Made by a program: the position numbers and the translations under genes. The notes beneath the pieces are model-generated. The model saw only the letters and a list, made by a program, of their open reading frames with translations. It was not told where the DNA came from and did no database searches. DNA of 64,000 nucleotides from Pseudoselenomonas ruminantium (GTDB lineage Bacteria; Bacillota; Negativicutes; Selenomonadales; Selenomonadaceae). The stretch spans positions 62,001 to 126,000 of the forward strand of contig SVBZ01000005.1 in assembly GCA_015058575.1 (NCBI GenBank). Reading direction: 5' to 3'. Positions 55,789 to 64,000 of the stretch are shown one piece after another. Position 1 is the first letter of the stretch, and each line of letters starts with the position of its first letter.

Positions 55789-56793
55789 TTGGCAGATGAT
55801 GTACTATCTCAATCTGAGATAGATAAACTGCTTTCAGCGCTCTCAGACGGAACAGTATCCGCAGAAGAAGTCAAAGCAGATGAAGAACAGAAAAAAGTCA
55901 AAACCTATGATTTCAAGCGGCCGGATAAGTTCTCCAAGGACCAGATCCGAACATTGTTCATGCTCCATGAGAGTTTTTCCCGGTTATTGAATACATATTT
56001 GTCTACGCATCTCCGCACACTGGTAAATGTCGAGGTAGCATCGGTCGAACAGTTGACTTATCAGGAGTTCGTCCAGTCGCTGGCCAATCCATCGGTAATC
56101 AGCATCTTGGCGGTTCCGCCGCTCAAGGGCAACATCATCATGGAGGTCAACACCGAGATAGCTTTTGCTTTCATTGACCGTGTGTTTGGTGGTGAGGGCA
56201 GATCGGGTATCAAGCCACGCGTGCTCACAGAAATCGAGGAAGTCGTCATGAAGCGTTTCATCGATACAGCAATGAGCCATTTGAAAGAGGCTTGGTCCAA
56301 TGTCATAGAGTTCAAGCCAAGTTTAGAAGCGACGGAGTCCAATCCGCAATTTACGCAGATTGTACCTCCAAGTGATATGGTAGTCATCGTCACGATTCAG
56401 ATGAAGGTGGGCGATGTTGAGGGCATGATGAATATCTGCATCCCGTACCTGGTACTGGAGCCAATCATGTCCAAGCTGACCACGACGTTCTGGGTAGCGT
56501 CCTCGGTTTCCAAGGATGATGATCCGGAGCAGGTCAAAATCCTGCAGCGTAAGATTGAACGTACCAAGGTACCATTTGTCGTCCAGCTGGGCGGCGTCGA
56601 TATTACCATCAATGAGTTCCTGACTTTGGGTTTTGGTGATGTCTTGCAGATGGATGCCAAGGTGGATGATAATCTGCTCTGTCTGGTCGGGCATAAGCCC
56701 AAGTTCTACTGCCGCCCCGGTACATCCGGTAAGAAGATGGCGGTACAGATAACTAAGATAATTAACGAAGGGGATGAAGATACTGATGAGTGA
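55789..56793 (+). CDS. fliM: flagellar motor switch protein FliM
   Basis: A 334-residue C-ring protein. The N-terminal CheY-P-binding segment LSQSEIDKLLSAL (near residues 5-17) is followed by the CheC-like middle domain (LNTYLSTHLRTLVNVEVASV; VFGGEGRSGIKPR) and a SpoA/FliN-like C-terminus (GGVDITINEFLTLGFGDVLQ). TTG 55789 follows GAAGGAGGAC. It overlaps fliY by eight bases. Confidence 0.97.
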   Translation: MADDVLSQSEIDKLLSALSDGTVSAEEVKADEEQKKVKTYDFKRPDKFSKDQIRTLFMLHESFSRLLNTYLSTHLRTLVNVEVASVEQLTYQEFVQSLANPSVISILAVPPLKGNIIMEVNTEIAFAFIDRVFGGEGRSGIKPRVLTEIEEVVMKRFIDTAMSHLKEAWSNVIEFKPSLEATESNPQFTQIVPPSDMVVIVTIQMKVGDVEGMMNICIPYLVLEPIMSKLTTTFWVASSVSKDDDPEQVKILQRKIERTKVPFVVQLGGVDITINEFLTLGFGDVLQMDAKVDDNLLCLVGHKPKFYCRPGTSGKKMAVQITKIINEGDEDTDE

Positions 56794-58015
56794 CGATATG
56801 ATCTCGCAAGAGGAGATTGACGCCCTGCTGAATGGTGGTGCTATACCAGAGGCAGGCGGCGATGCAGCACCCGCGGGAGAGTCGGAGGCAGCAGCTGAGG
56901 CGCCAGCCGCAGACAGTAGCTCATCTCAGTTTGACGATGTACTCACTGATATGGAGAAGGATGCGCTGGGCGAGATTGGTAATATCTCGATGGGCAGTGC
57001 AGCTACGACGCTTTCCGTACTGCTTGGCCATAAGGTAAGTATTACCACACCGACTGTTTCGGTTGCCACGATGAGCATTATTCAGGAACAGTATCCGATG
57101 CCGTATCTCATTGTTGAGGTCGGTTATACAATCGGTATTGATGGCAATAATGTCCTGGCTATCCAGGCGCAGGACGCTTCCATAATCGCAGACCTCATGA
57201 TGGGCGGCGATGGTACGAATCCTGATACGGAAATCAATGAGATTGCTATGAGCGCTGTGGGCGAGTCCATGAATCAGATGATGGGCACGGTAGCAACCTC
57301 GCTTTCCACGATGTTCAATAAGAAAATCGATATTTCGCCCCCAAAGGTCAATCTGATCGACTTCGGCAATGAGGATAAGGTGACAGAGCTGGTTGGGCAG
57401 GATGAGCCTGTTGTGCGGACTTCTTTCCGCATGGAGGTCGATGGCCTGATCGATAGTGAAATTATGCAGATCCTGCCTGTGCCAGTGGCGAAGGAAATGG
57501 TTGAAGCCTTGACGAACAGCTCCAAGGCAGAAGAACCAGAACCGGCACCAGCTCCTGCAGCTGCGCCAGCTCCAGCGCCGGCCCCCACGCCTGCACCAGC
57601 ACCGGCAGCAGCGCCACCACCACAGGCAGCACCAGCAATGGCAGCACCACCAGCTGGCGGCTATGGGATGGCGATGCAGCCACATGTGGCTACGAATGTT
57701 CCCGTTCAGTCGGCACAATTCACGCCGCTCAATACGCAGCCTGTACAGGTCAACGATGCCAATATCGGTTTGATTTTGGATGTTCCGCTGCAGGTTACCG
57801 TTGAGTTAGGGCGTACGAAGAAGTCAATCAAAGAGATTCTAGAGCTCACAAATGGTTCAATCGTTGAGCTCGATAAGCTGGCTGGTGAGCCGGTAGATAT
57901 TCAGGTCAATGGCAAATTCCTGGCCAAGGGTGAGGTCGTTGTTATTGACGAGAACTTTGGTGTCCGTATTACGGAGATAGCAAGTCCGGCTGAGAGAGCG
58001 GCTAAGCTGCAGTGA
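56786..58015 (+). CDS. fliY: flagellar motor switch phosphatase FliY
   Basis: A 409-residue C-ring protein of the Bacillus FliY type. An N-terminal EIDALLNGG segment like FliM's CheY-binding peptide precedes a CheC-like domain with two phosphatase motifs around DALGEIGNISMGSAA and SAVGESMNQMMGT. A Pro/Ala-rich linker (about residues 240-300, repeats of PAPA) leads to a FliN domain (LDVPLQVTVELGRTKKSIKE; GEVVVIDENFGVRI). It dephosphorylates CheY-P at the switch and replaces FliN. ATG 56786 overlaps fliM; ATG 56774 lies just behind AAGGGG and is less likely. Confidence 0.95.
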   Translation: MSDDMISQEEIDALLNGGAIPEAGGDAAPAGESEAAAEAPAADSSSSQFDDVLTDMEKDALGEIGNISMGSAATTLSVLLGHKVSITTPTVSVATMSIIQEQYPMPYLIVEVGYTIGIDGNNVLAIQAQDASIIADLMMGGDGTNPDTEINEIAMSAVGESMNQMMGTVATSLSTMFNKKIDISPPKVNLIDFGNEDKVTELVGQDEPVVRTSFRMEVDGLIDSEIMQILPVPVAKEMVEALTNSSKAEEPEPAPAPAAAPAPAPAPTPAPAPAAAPPPQAAPAMAAPPAGGYGMAMQPHVATNVPVQSAQFTPLNTQPVQVNDANIGLILDVPLQVTVELGRTKKSIKEILELTNGSIVELDKLAGEPVDIQVNGKFLAKGEVVVIDENFGVRITEIASPAERAAKLQ

Positions 58016-58024
58016 TACCCACTC

Positions 58025-58053
58025 TTGTTTTAAGCAGGACTTTCTTATATAAT
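58025..58053 (+). promoter_or_regulatory. candidate sigma-A promoter before cheY
   Basis: TTGTTT (58025-58030), a 17-base spacer, perfect TATAAT (58048-58053), in the 92-base gap after fliY. Confidence 0.6.
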
Positions 58054-58107
58054 TAAAAATATATTGAACCAAGTCGAGTGATTTTTTAAGATGAGGAGAG
58101 ATGAAAC

Positions 58108-58470
58108 ATGGCAGTACGAGTATTGGTCGTTGACGATGCGGCATTCATGAGAATGATGGTTAAAGACATTCTTTCGAAGAATGGCTACGAAGTAGTCGGC
58201 GAGGCTGAGAATGGGATGAAAGCGCTGGAGAAATACCAGGAACTTAAGCCGGATCTCGTTACGATGGATATCACGATGCCGGAAATGGATGGTATCAGTG
58301 CCGTTAAGGAAATCAAGAAGGTTGATCCGAATGCCAAGATTGTTATGTGCAGTGCTATGGGTCAGCAGGCTATGGTTATCGAGGCAATCCAGGCTGGTGC
58401 CCGTGACTTTATCGTTAAGCCGTTCCAGGCAGACCGTGTACTGGAGGCTGTCCGCAAAGCAGTAGGCTAA
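58108..58470 (+). CDS. cheY: chemotaxis response regulator CheY
   Basis: A 120-residue receiver domain. Acidic pocket in VVDDAAFMRMM, phospho-acceptor Asp in VTMDITMPEMDG (near residue 54), Ser in MCSAMGQQ, and Lys in FIVKPF. CheY-P binds FliM and FliY and sets rotation. Gene order fliY-cheY-fliO is that of B. subtilis. ATG 58108 follows GAGGAGAG. The stop overlaps fliO by one base. Confidence 0.97.
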   Translation: MAVRVLVVDDAAFMRMMVKDILSKNGYEVVGEAENGMKALEKYQELKPDLVTMDITMPEMDGISAVKEIKKVDPNAKIVMCSAMGQQAMVIEAIQAGARDFIVKPFQADRVLEAVRKAVG

Positions 58471-58994
58471 TGGAGAGAAAACACATTATTTTGACGTGTG
58501 TTATTGGGGTACTGGTATTTTTGGTCTTGATGGATCCCGTCCTGGCCGCTGAGGAAGCGGCCAAGGGCGGGTATTTATCAGGCTATGAGAATGCGGATCC
58601 CAAGCCGTCGTCGATTTCGTGGTGGTCATCTATTGCTTATTTGGTCAGCCTTTTTGCCATTTTTATTTTTGTGGTAGGGCTGGCTTATTTTGCTGCTCGC
58701 TTTCTGGGCGGGCGGTTTGCACAGCAGAAAATGGGCTATGGAGGAAGGATACTTTCTCATCTGCCACTAGGGCCAAACCGTTCGGTCTGCATCATTGAGA
58801 TGGCTGGCCGTATATTCATGCTTGGAGTGACTGAGCATTCGGTTACCTTGCTGGCGGAAATCAATGATCCTGATGAGATCGATCGTCTCCATCGGGATGA
58901 ATTGACAGCTCCCAAAGTTCCCGAAATGTTTTCGCAACAATTTGGGGCGTTGTCTGACTTTGTGCAGAAAGTGCCACCCATATTCCGGAAGTAA
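58470..58994 (+). CDS. fliO: flagellar biosynthesis protein FliO (FliZ)
   Basis: A 174-residue protein with an N-terminal signal-like hydrophobic segment (about residues 5-27), a second transmembrane helix (about 55-75) and a small cytoplasmic domain with the FliO pattern PLGPNRSVCIIEMAGRIFML and GVTEHSVTLL. FliO assists assembly of the FliP ring. ATG 58470 overlaps the cheY stop. Fast-evolving family, so the call leans on position and motif. Confidence 0.87.
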   Translation: MERKHIILTCVIGVLVFLVLMDPVLAAEEAAKGGYLSGYENADPKPSSISWWSSIAYLVSLFAIFIFVVGLAYFAARFLGGRFAQQKMGYGGRILSHLPLGPNRSVCIIEMAGRIFMLGVTEHSVTLLAEINDPDEIDRLHRDELTAPKVPEMFSQQFGALSDFVQKVPPIFRK

Positions 58995-59037
58995 GCAGCA
59001 ATGTTTATGGTTGAGATTGAGAAAGGATTGTAGGTGC

Positions 59038-59793
59038 TTGAAACGTCGGGAGGTTTTGATTTTGCTGGGAGGCTTGGCCTTCCTGCTATTTATGACAAAT
59101 AATGCCTTGGCGGCACCTTTGATTCCTACTGTCAATGTAGATGTGGGAACATCGGATAAGCCACAGGATGTAGCGGTTACGCTGCAGGTCATGGCATTGC
59201 TGACGGTATTGACGCTGGCACCTGGAATCCTGATCATGACGACGTCGTTTGTGCGTATCGTTGTGGTTATCGGATTTCTGCGCAATGCTCTGTCGACACA
59301 GAATGTGCCGCCGAACCAAATCGTTATTGCTTTGTCGATGTTCCTGACATTCTATATCATGGCTCCTTACTGGGGACAGGCTAATGAAAATGGCCTTCAG
59401 CCATATCTTGCTGGACAGATTACGCAGGAGCAGGCTTTGGAGAATGTTGTAGAGCCAATCCGTGAGTTCATGTTCAAGCAGACACGTGAATCGGATTTGG
59501 CCCTGTTTGTCAATCTGTCTGATGCTGAACGTCCGAATGGGCCGGAGGACGTATCGACGTTTACGCTGATACCGGCATTCATCATCAGTGAACTCAAAAC
59601 AGCATTCCAGATTGGTTTTATGATCTATGTGCCGTTTATCGTCATTGATATGATTGTAGCAAGTACTTTGATGTCGATGGGTATGATGATGCTGCCGCCG
59701 GTCATGATATCGCTGCCGTTCAAGATCCTGCTTTTCGTTATGGTCGATGGATGGCATTTGCTCATCAAGTCCCTGATTGTCAGCTTCAAGTAG
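59038..59793 (+). CDS. fliP: flagellar export gate protein FliP
   Basis: A 251-residue export-gate membrane protein with a cleavable signal peptide (hydrophobic core, then ALAAP) and about four transmembrane helices. Family stretches: MTTSFVRIVVVIGFLRNALS, PNQIVIALSMFLTFYIMAP, LIPAFIISELKTAFQIGF. TTG 59038 is chosen, ten bases after AAAGGA; an in-frame start at 58942 would overlap fliO and lose the signal peptide start. Confidence 0.96.
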   Translation: MKRREVLILLGGLAFLLFMTNNALAAPLIPTVNVDVGTSDKPQDVAVTLQVMALLTVLTLAPGILIMTTSFVRIVVVIGFLRNALSTQNVPPNQIVIALSMFLTFYIMAPYWGQANENGLQPYLAGQITQEQALENVVEPIREFMFKQTRESDLALFVNLSDAERPNGPEDVSTFTLIPAFIISELKTAFQIGFMIYVPFIVIDMIVASTLMSMGMMMLPPVMISLPFKILLFVMVDGWHLLIKSLIVSFK

Positions 59794-59819
59794 TAAGGGG
59801 ATAAAAGGGAGGTTGTAGC

Positions 59820-60089
59820 ATGTCGGGAGATCTGGTGGTCCAGCTGGGACAGGAAGCCTTGTTCGTCGTCATGCTGGTATCGGCGCCGATGTTGGGACTT
59901 GGTCTTATAGTTGGTCTTATGGTTAGTGTCTTTCAGGCAACGACATCTATTCAGGAGCAAACATTGGCCTTTATACCGAAAATCATTGCCGTATTTGTGG
60001 CGATCTTGATTTTTGGGCCGTGGATGCTGCGTATCATGGTGGAATATCTGACCAATGTTCTCGTCAATCTGCCGTCGTATATCGGTTAA
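59820..60089 (+). CDS. fliQ: flagellar export gate protein FliQ
   Basis: An 89-residue protein with two transmembrane helices; family stretch GLIVGLMVSVFQATTSIQEQ and then TLAFIPKIIAVF. It forms part of the FliP5Q4R1 gate. ATG 59820 follows GGGAGG. Typical length. Confidence 0.96.
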   Translation: MSGDLVVQLGQEALFVVMLVSAPMLGLGLIVGLMVSVFQATTSIQEQTLAFIPKIIAVFVAILIFGPWMLRIMVEYLTNVLVNLPSYIG

Positions 60090-60100
60090 AGGAGTGAATA

Positions 60101-60883
60101 ATGGATTTCTATGATCTTTTGGAGGGCCATGCTGCAGTGTTTCTGCTGCTTATGACCCGGGTCAGCGGTTTGTTCATTATTTCTCCATTCTTTGGCAGCA
60201 TGAATATTCCTGTATACTTTCGTGCAGGAGCATCTTTGGCCATGGCTATCGTGCTCTATCCAGTGATTGACAATATGGGAATCATTCAGGCGCCGCCGTC
60301 GGTATGGGCTTATGCAGGTGCTGTTTTGTCCGAGTTGTTTATCGGTTGGCTCATTGGCTTTGTCGCCTATATTTCGTTTGCGGCGATTACGATGGCTGGT
60401 AAAGTCATGGATATGCAGGTCGGATTTGCCATTGTCAATGTTATGGATCCAACTTCCGGTCAGCAGATGCCGCTTATCGGAAGTTTTCTTTATAATTTGA
60501 CCGTCATCATTTTTCTGGTAGTGAATGGACATCATATGCTTATCGATGCCTTATTCGAGAGCTTCAAGATGGTGCCGCTGCTATCGATGGAGATGAGCCT
60601 GTCATTGCCGCTTATCATTGCCAATTTCACGACGGGGATATTTCTGACAGGAATGAAGATCGCTATGCCAGTGACTTTTGCCATCCTGCTGACAAACGTG
60701 GGACTCGGTATATTGGCACGGACGATGCCGCAGATGAATATCTTTGTTGTCGGTATTCCGATGCAGCTGACGGTTGGCACATTGATATTGGCAATGGTGC
60801 TGCCGTTCTATGTATTATTTCTGGATGTGCTATTCAATGAGATGTATGGAAATATTACAATTGCGCTTCAGGCATTACAATAG
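60101..60883 (+). CDS. fliR: flagellar export gate protein FliR
   Basis: A 260-residue polytopic membrane protein with about six helices. Family stretches: LLMTRVSGLFIISPFFGSMN, then FVAYISFAAITMAGKVMDMQ and GLGILARTMPQMNIFVVGIP. ATG 60101 follows AAAGGAG. It completes the FliPQR gate; the flhB frame opens inside its last codons. Confidence 0.95.
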   Translation: MDFYDLLEGHAAVFLLLMTRVSGLFIISPFFGSMNIPVYFRAGASLAMAIVLYPVIDNMGIIQAPPSVWAYAGAVLSELFIGWLIGFVAYISFAAITMAGKVMDMQVGFAIVNVMDPTSGQQMPLIGSFLYNLTVIIFLVVNGHHMLIDALFESFKMVPLLSMEMSLSLPLIIANFTTGIFLTGMKIAMPVTFAILLTNVGLGILARTMPQMNIFVVGIPMQLTVGTLILAMVLPFYVLFLDVLFNEMYGNITIALQALQ

Positions 60884-61964
60884 CAGGACCTTTGCTTTTG
60901 ACCTGCAGCTTTTTGCCGGTGACAAGACTGAGGAACCAACGTCCAAGAAACGGGCTGACGCAAAGAAGAAAGGTCAGGTCGGCAGGAGCACAGAACTCAG
61001 TACGGCATTTGTGCTGCTCATAGGTTTTTTTATTATCAAGGTAATGTGGGCGCATATCTACGGCAGTATTGCTGCCTATACGACATATGTATTCAGCCAC
61101 TTGAACCAGCCGGTCGATACGGAAAATATCCTGCGGATATTCATCGGCATTATCGAGCTGCTGGCGCAGACCTCGTTGCCTATCATGTTGGGAATCATGG
61201 TTATGGGGCTGGCAATCAATGTTTTTCAGGTGGGGTTGAATTTTAACACGGAGGCAATTGGTTTCAAGCCGGACAAGCTCAATCCGATCAATGGCTTTGG
61301 CCGTATTTTTTCCAAGCGTTCCCTGGTGGAGCTTGTCAAATCATTATTCAAGATTGCAATCATTGGTTTTTTTCTTTATGATTTCTTGAAAGATCATCTG
61401 ATGGCAATGCCTCAGTTTATCTATTTTGATTTGCCGAACAGCCTGGCACAGATTGCGGATATTGTTTTCAGTATGGCTTTTGAAGTCATCGCTGTCATCA
61501 TCGTTCTGGGTATTTTGGACTATGGTTATCAGAAATGGCAGACGACTCAGGATTTGAAGATGACCAAGCAAGAGGTCAAGGATGAAATGAAACAGACCGA
61601 AGGTGATCCGCAGATCAAGGGCAAGATCAAACAGAAACAGCGTCAGATGGCTATGAGCCGTATGATGCAGGAAGTGCCAAAAGCGGATGTCATCGTCACG
61701 AACCCGACGCATTTTGCCGTAGCCCTGCAATATAGCAAGGGAATGGTCGCGCCACTTATCGTAGCGAAGGGACAGGATCTGGTAGCCCAGCGTATCAAGG
61801 ACATCGCACGTGATGCGCGTGTGCCCATTGTGGAGAACCGGCCCTTGGCGCGGGCGCTTTATGCTAGCGCCGAGGTTGGAGACATGGTGCCGGCTGAGCT
61901 TTATCAGGCGGTCGCTGAAGTCCTGGCGTACGTATATCGTTTGAAGAATCGACGCCGGGCTTGA
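60846..61964 (+). CDS. flhB: flagellar export switch protein FlhB
   Basis: A 372-residue protein: four transmembrane helices, then a cytoplasmic domain with the autocleavage motif VTNPTHFAVALQY, cut between Asn286 and Pro287, which switches export from hook to filament substrates. The N-terminus HYNSRTFAFDLQLFAGDKTE then KRADAKKKGQV is typical of the family in this group. ATG 60846 overlaps the fliR end by 38 bases; no ribosome binding site is seen, so coupling to fliR is likely. Confidence 0.94.
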   Translation: MEILQLRFRHYNSRTFAFDLQLFAGDKTEEPTSKKRADAKKKGQVGRSTELSTAFVLLIGFFIIKVMWAHIYGSIAAYTTYVFSHLNQPVDTENILRIFIGIIELLAQTSLPIMLGIMVMGLAINVFQVGLNFNTEAIGFKPDKLNPINGFGRIFSKRSLVELVKSLFKIAIIGFFLYDFLKDHLMAMPQFIYFDLPNSLAQIADIVFSMAFEVIAVIIVLGILDYGYQKWQTTQDLKMTKQEVKDEMKQTEGDPQIKGKIKQKQRQMAMSRMMQEVPKADVIVTNPTHFAVALQYSKGMVAPLIVAKGQDLVAQRIKDIARDARVPIVENRPLARALYASAEVGDMVPAELYQAVAEVLAYVYRLKNRRRA

Positions 61965-61999
61965 ATCATAGAATTATTCGAAGGTAAGGAGAGTCACAT

Positions 62000-64000
62000 A
62001 TGGCTGCACCACAGGCAGCTGCTGCGTCAAATGCATTTGGCAAGGGCAGTTTTATCCAAAAATACAGTGATGTAATGATTGCGGTGGCAATCATTGTCAT
62101 CGTTGTCATGATGATCATTCCGCTGCCGACGCTGCTGCTGGATATGTTGATTTGTCTGAATATCACGATTGCGTTGTTGCTGGTCATGGCGGTCATCTAC
62201 AACAAAGAAGCGCTCGATTTATCGATTTTCCCTTCTTTGCTGCTCGTGACGACGCTGTTCCGTCTGGCACTGAATATCTCATCGACGCGTCTTATTCTGC
62301 TCGACGGTTATGCGGGGGAAGTAATCACGGCTTTCGGTAACTTCGTTGTCGGCGGTAACCCGGTTGTCGGTTTCATTATGTTCGTCATCCTCGTTGCCGT
62401 AAACTTCATCGTTATTACGAAGGGATCGGAGCGTGTCGCTGAGGTATCGGCACGTTTTACGCTCGATGCTATGCCGGGTAAGCAGATGTCTATCGATGCG
62501 GATCTCAATCAGGGTGCTATCACGGATGCTGAAGCTAAGATACGCCGCGAAAAAATCCAGCATGAGTCCGATTTTTTCGGCGCGATGGACGGTGCTTCTA
62601 AGTTCGTCAAGGGCGATGCTATTGCTGCTATCCTGATCATGTTCATCAATATCGCTGGTGGTTTCATCATTGGTATGTTGCAGCGTAATCTCGAAGCCGT
62701 ACAGGCATTGCAGACATATACATTGCTGACTGTCGGCGAGGGTCTGGTCAGCCAGATCCCTGCGCTGCTCATTTCTACGGCAACAGGTCTTATTGTCACG
62801 CGTGCTGGTGCGGAAGGGAATATCGGCAGCGATCTTGTCACGCAGCTTGTGCGCAATGACCGCATTTATTTCATCTTGAGCGGTGTACTGTTGTTCTTTG
62901 CTATCATTCCGGGCCTGCCGGGGATTCCGTTCACGGTGCTGGCTATTTTCTGTTTCTTTATTGGGCGATTGCTCAGACAGGGAGCAGAGGTAAAGACAGA
63001 GACCCAGAAAGAAGAAAAGAAGGTACAGGAGAAGAAGAAAGCTACGACGCCAGAAAACATCGTTTCGCTTCTGCAGGTCGATCCCATGGAATTGGAAATC
63101 GGCTATTCGCTGATTCCGCTCGTTGATACGGGACAGGGCGGTGACCTGCTCGACCGTATCGTCATGATCCGCCGGCAGTGTGCTTTGGAACTTGGTCTTG
63201 TAGTGCCAACTATCCGCATCCGTGATAATATCCAGATCAAGCCGAATGCCTATATCATAAAATTAAAGGGCATCGAAATCGCCAAGGGCGAATTGATGCT
63301 GGATCATTATCTGGCAATGAATTCGGGTACGGTGTTTGAAGAGGTACCGGGCATAGAGACAACTGAGCCAGCTTTTGGTTTGCCGGCGCTCTGGATTCCA
63401 GAGAATGAACGTGAACAGGCTGAGCTCAATGGTTATACGGTTGTTGATGCTGTATCCGTACTGGCTACACACCTGACAGAGGTCATCAAGCAGCATGCAG
63501 ATGAGATCCTTGGCCGTCAGGAGACGCAGAACCTCATCGATAATCTCAAGAAGACGAATCAGTCGCTGGTCGACGAGGTCGTACCGGATCTCATGACTGT
63601 AGGCGAGATCCAGAAGGTACTTTCCAATCTTTTGCGCGAGCGCATTTCAATCCGCGATATGGCAACAATCCTCGAAGTGCTTGCTGACTATGCCCGTGCA
63701 ACCAAGGATACGGAAATACTTACTGAGTATGTCCGCCATGCAATGGCGCGTCAGATTACTCAGCAGAATGTACAAAACGGCACGTTGCCGTGTATTACGC
63801 TCGATCCGGCACTCGAAAACCGCATTGCCGGGGGTGTGCAGCGCACGGATCATGGCTCTTATGTCAGCCTGGATCCTGATTCCCTGCAAAAACTCATTAC
63901 GGCGCTCAATGCGGAATTGCCGAAACTTACGAATATGGGCTATCAGCCAATCGTGCTGACCAGTCCAGCCGTGCGGCTGTATTTCCGCAAATTGGTCGAG
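62000..64000 (+). CDS. flhA: flagellar export protein FlhA (3' end outside window)
   Basis: The frame is open to the window edge, giving 667 of a likely 680-700 residues. The N-terminal two-thirds hold about eight transmembrane helices, starting with KYSDVMIAVAIIVIVVMMII and including TTLFRLALNISSTRLILL, VSARFTLDAMPGKQMSIDAD and the FHIPEP-type loop region. The cytoplasmic domain (from about 360) builds a nonamer ring that selects substrates. ATG 62000 follows AAGGAGAG. The last few dozen residues are missing. Confidence 0.95.
   Translation, partial: MAAPQAAAASNAFGKGSFIQKYSDVMIAVAIIVIVVMMIIPLPTLLLDMLICLNITIALLLVMAVIYNKEALDLSIFPSLLLVTTLFRLALNISSTRLILLDGYAGEVITAFGNFVVGGNPVVGFIMFVILVAVNFIVITKGSERVAEVSARFTLDAMPGKQMSIDADLNQGAITDAEAKIRREKIQHESDFFGAMDGASKFVKGDAIAAILIMFINIAGGFIIGMLQRNLEAVQALQTYTLLTVGEGLVSQIPALLISTATGLIVTRAGAEGNIGSDLVTQLVRNDRIYFILSGVLLFFAIIPGLPGIPFTVLAIFCFFIGRLLRQGAEVKTETQKEEKKVQEKKKATTPENIVSLLQVDPMELEIGYSLIPLVDTGQGGDLLDRIVMIRRQCALELGLVVPTIRIRDNIQIKPNAYIIKLKGIEIAKGELMLDHYLAMNSGTVFEEVPGIETTEPAFGLPALWIPENEREQAELNGYTVVDAVSVLATHLTEVIKQHADEILGRQETQNLIDNLKKTNQSLVDEVVPDLMTVGEIQKVLSNLLRERISIRDMATILEVLADYARATKDTEILTEYVRHAMARQITQQNVQNGTLPCITLDPALENRIAGGVQRTDHGSYVSLDPDSLQKLITALNAELPKLTNMGYQPIVLTSPAVRLYFRKLVE

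Noticed and set aside
57540..57660. Pro/Ala repeats in fliY as a sign of a frameshift or fusion artefact
   Set aside because: The CheC-like and FliN parts on both sides are in frame and match FliY; Pro/Ala linkers are common at this joint.

Overview
The window looks like chromosomal core from a motile, non-sporulating bacterium of the Bacillota, most likely class Negativicutes, family Selenomonadaceae (Selenomonas-like). This rests on gene content and order, not on a database search. Pointing to Bacillota are CodY, an RNA polymerase delta subunit, YlxF/MotE, FliY, a c-di-AMP riboswitch, and two long blocks in Bacillus-like order. Pointing to the Negativicutes are by-eye GC near half, strong codon bias, missing sporulation genes in a block that normally carries them, a methylmalonyl-CoA decarboxylase, and a Selenomonas-like FlhB N-terminus. 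No mobile element, tRNA, rRNA operon or CRISPR array was seen.

Layout. 1-5.5 kb: end of an acyl-CoA synthetase, NudC, a SprA-type HExxH protein and a FAD oxidoreductase on the minus strand, then PutP and a glyoxalase-family protein. 5.6-9.2 kb: chemosensory island with a receiver-CheX fusion, a free CheX and a methyl-accepting chemotaxis protein. 9.2-13.5 kb: a DUF1934 protein, argS, rpoE (delta) and pyrG. 13.5-30.8 kb: the mfd - yabN-like - HU - divIC - yabR - tilS - hpt - ftsH - birA - coaX - dus block, interrupted by a cysteine-rich protein, an SDR and a lipid-type glycosyltransferase, and ending in an M18 aminopeptidase. 30.8-32.5 kb: minus-strand scpB and deoD. 32.7-34.7 kb: RNase P RNA, a c-di-AMP riboswitch in front of an NlpC/P60 hydrolase, a 25-codon membrane peptide gene and folB. 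34.8-42.4 kb: dprA, topA, trmFO, hslV, hslU, codY. 42.6 kb to the end: flgB-flgC-fliE-fliF-fliG-fliH-fliI-fliJ-SLT-motE-fliK-flgD-'flagellar operon protein'-flgE-flbD-fliL-fliM-fliY-cheY-fliO-fliP-fliQ-fliR-flhB-flhA (flhA cut by the window end).

How the genes work together. The last third builds the basal body, switch, export gate and hook, in almost the order known from Bacillus subtilis, directly behind the nutrient regulator codY. The order suggests a long transcription unit, but an intrinsic terminator before fliK and promoter-like sequences before fliK, fliL and cheY suggest sub-units. The 5.6-9.2 kb island supplies CheY-P phosphatase-type functions and a receptor. The middle block couples DNA repair (Mfd), division (DivIC), translation and tRNA modification (YabR, TilS, Dus), purine salvage (Hpt), membrane proteolysis (FtsH) and cofactor use (BirA, CoaX).

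No clearly new multi-gene system is evident. The best leads are the receiver-CheX fusion beside a free CheX, the tandem zinc-ribbon protein next to divIC, the cysteine-rich protein before mfd, the c-di-AMP aptamer placed directly against a ribosome binding site, the 25-residue membrane peptide, and the lytic transglycosylase inserted in the flagellar cluster. Start codons were chosen by eye from ribosome binding sites; many genes use TTG or GTG.
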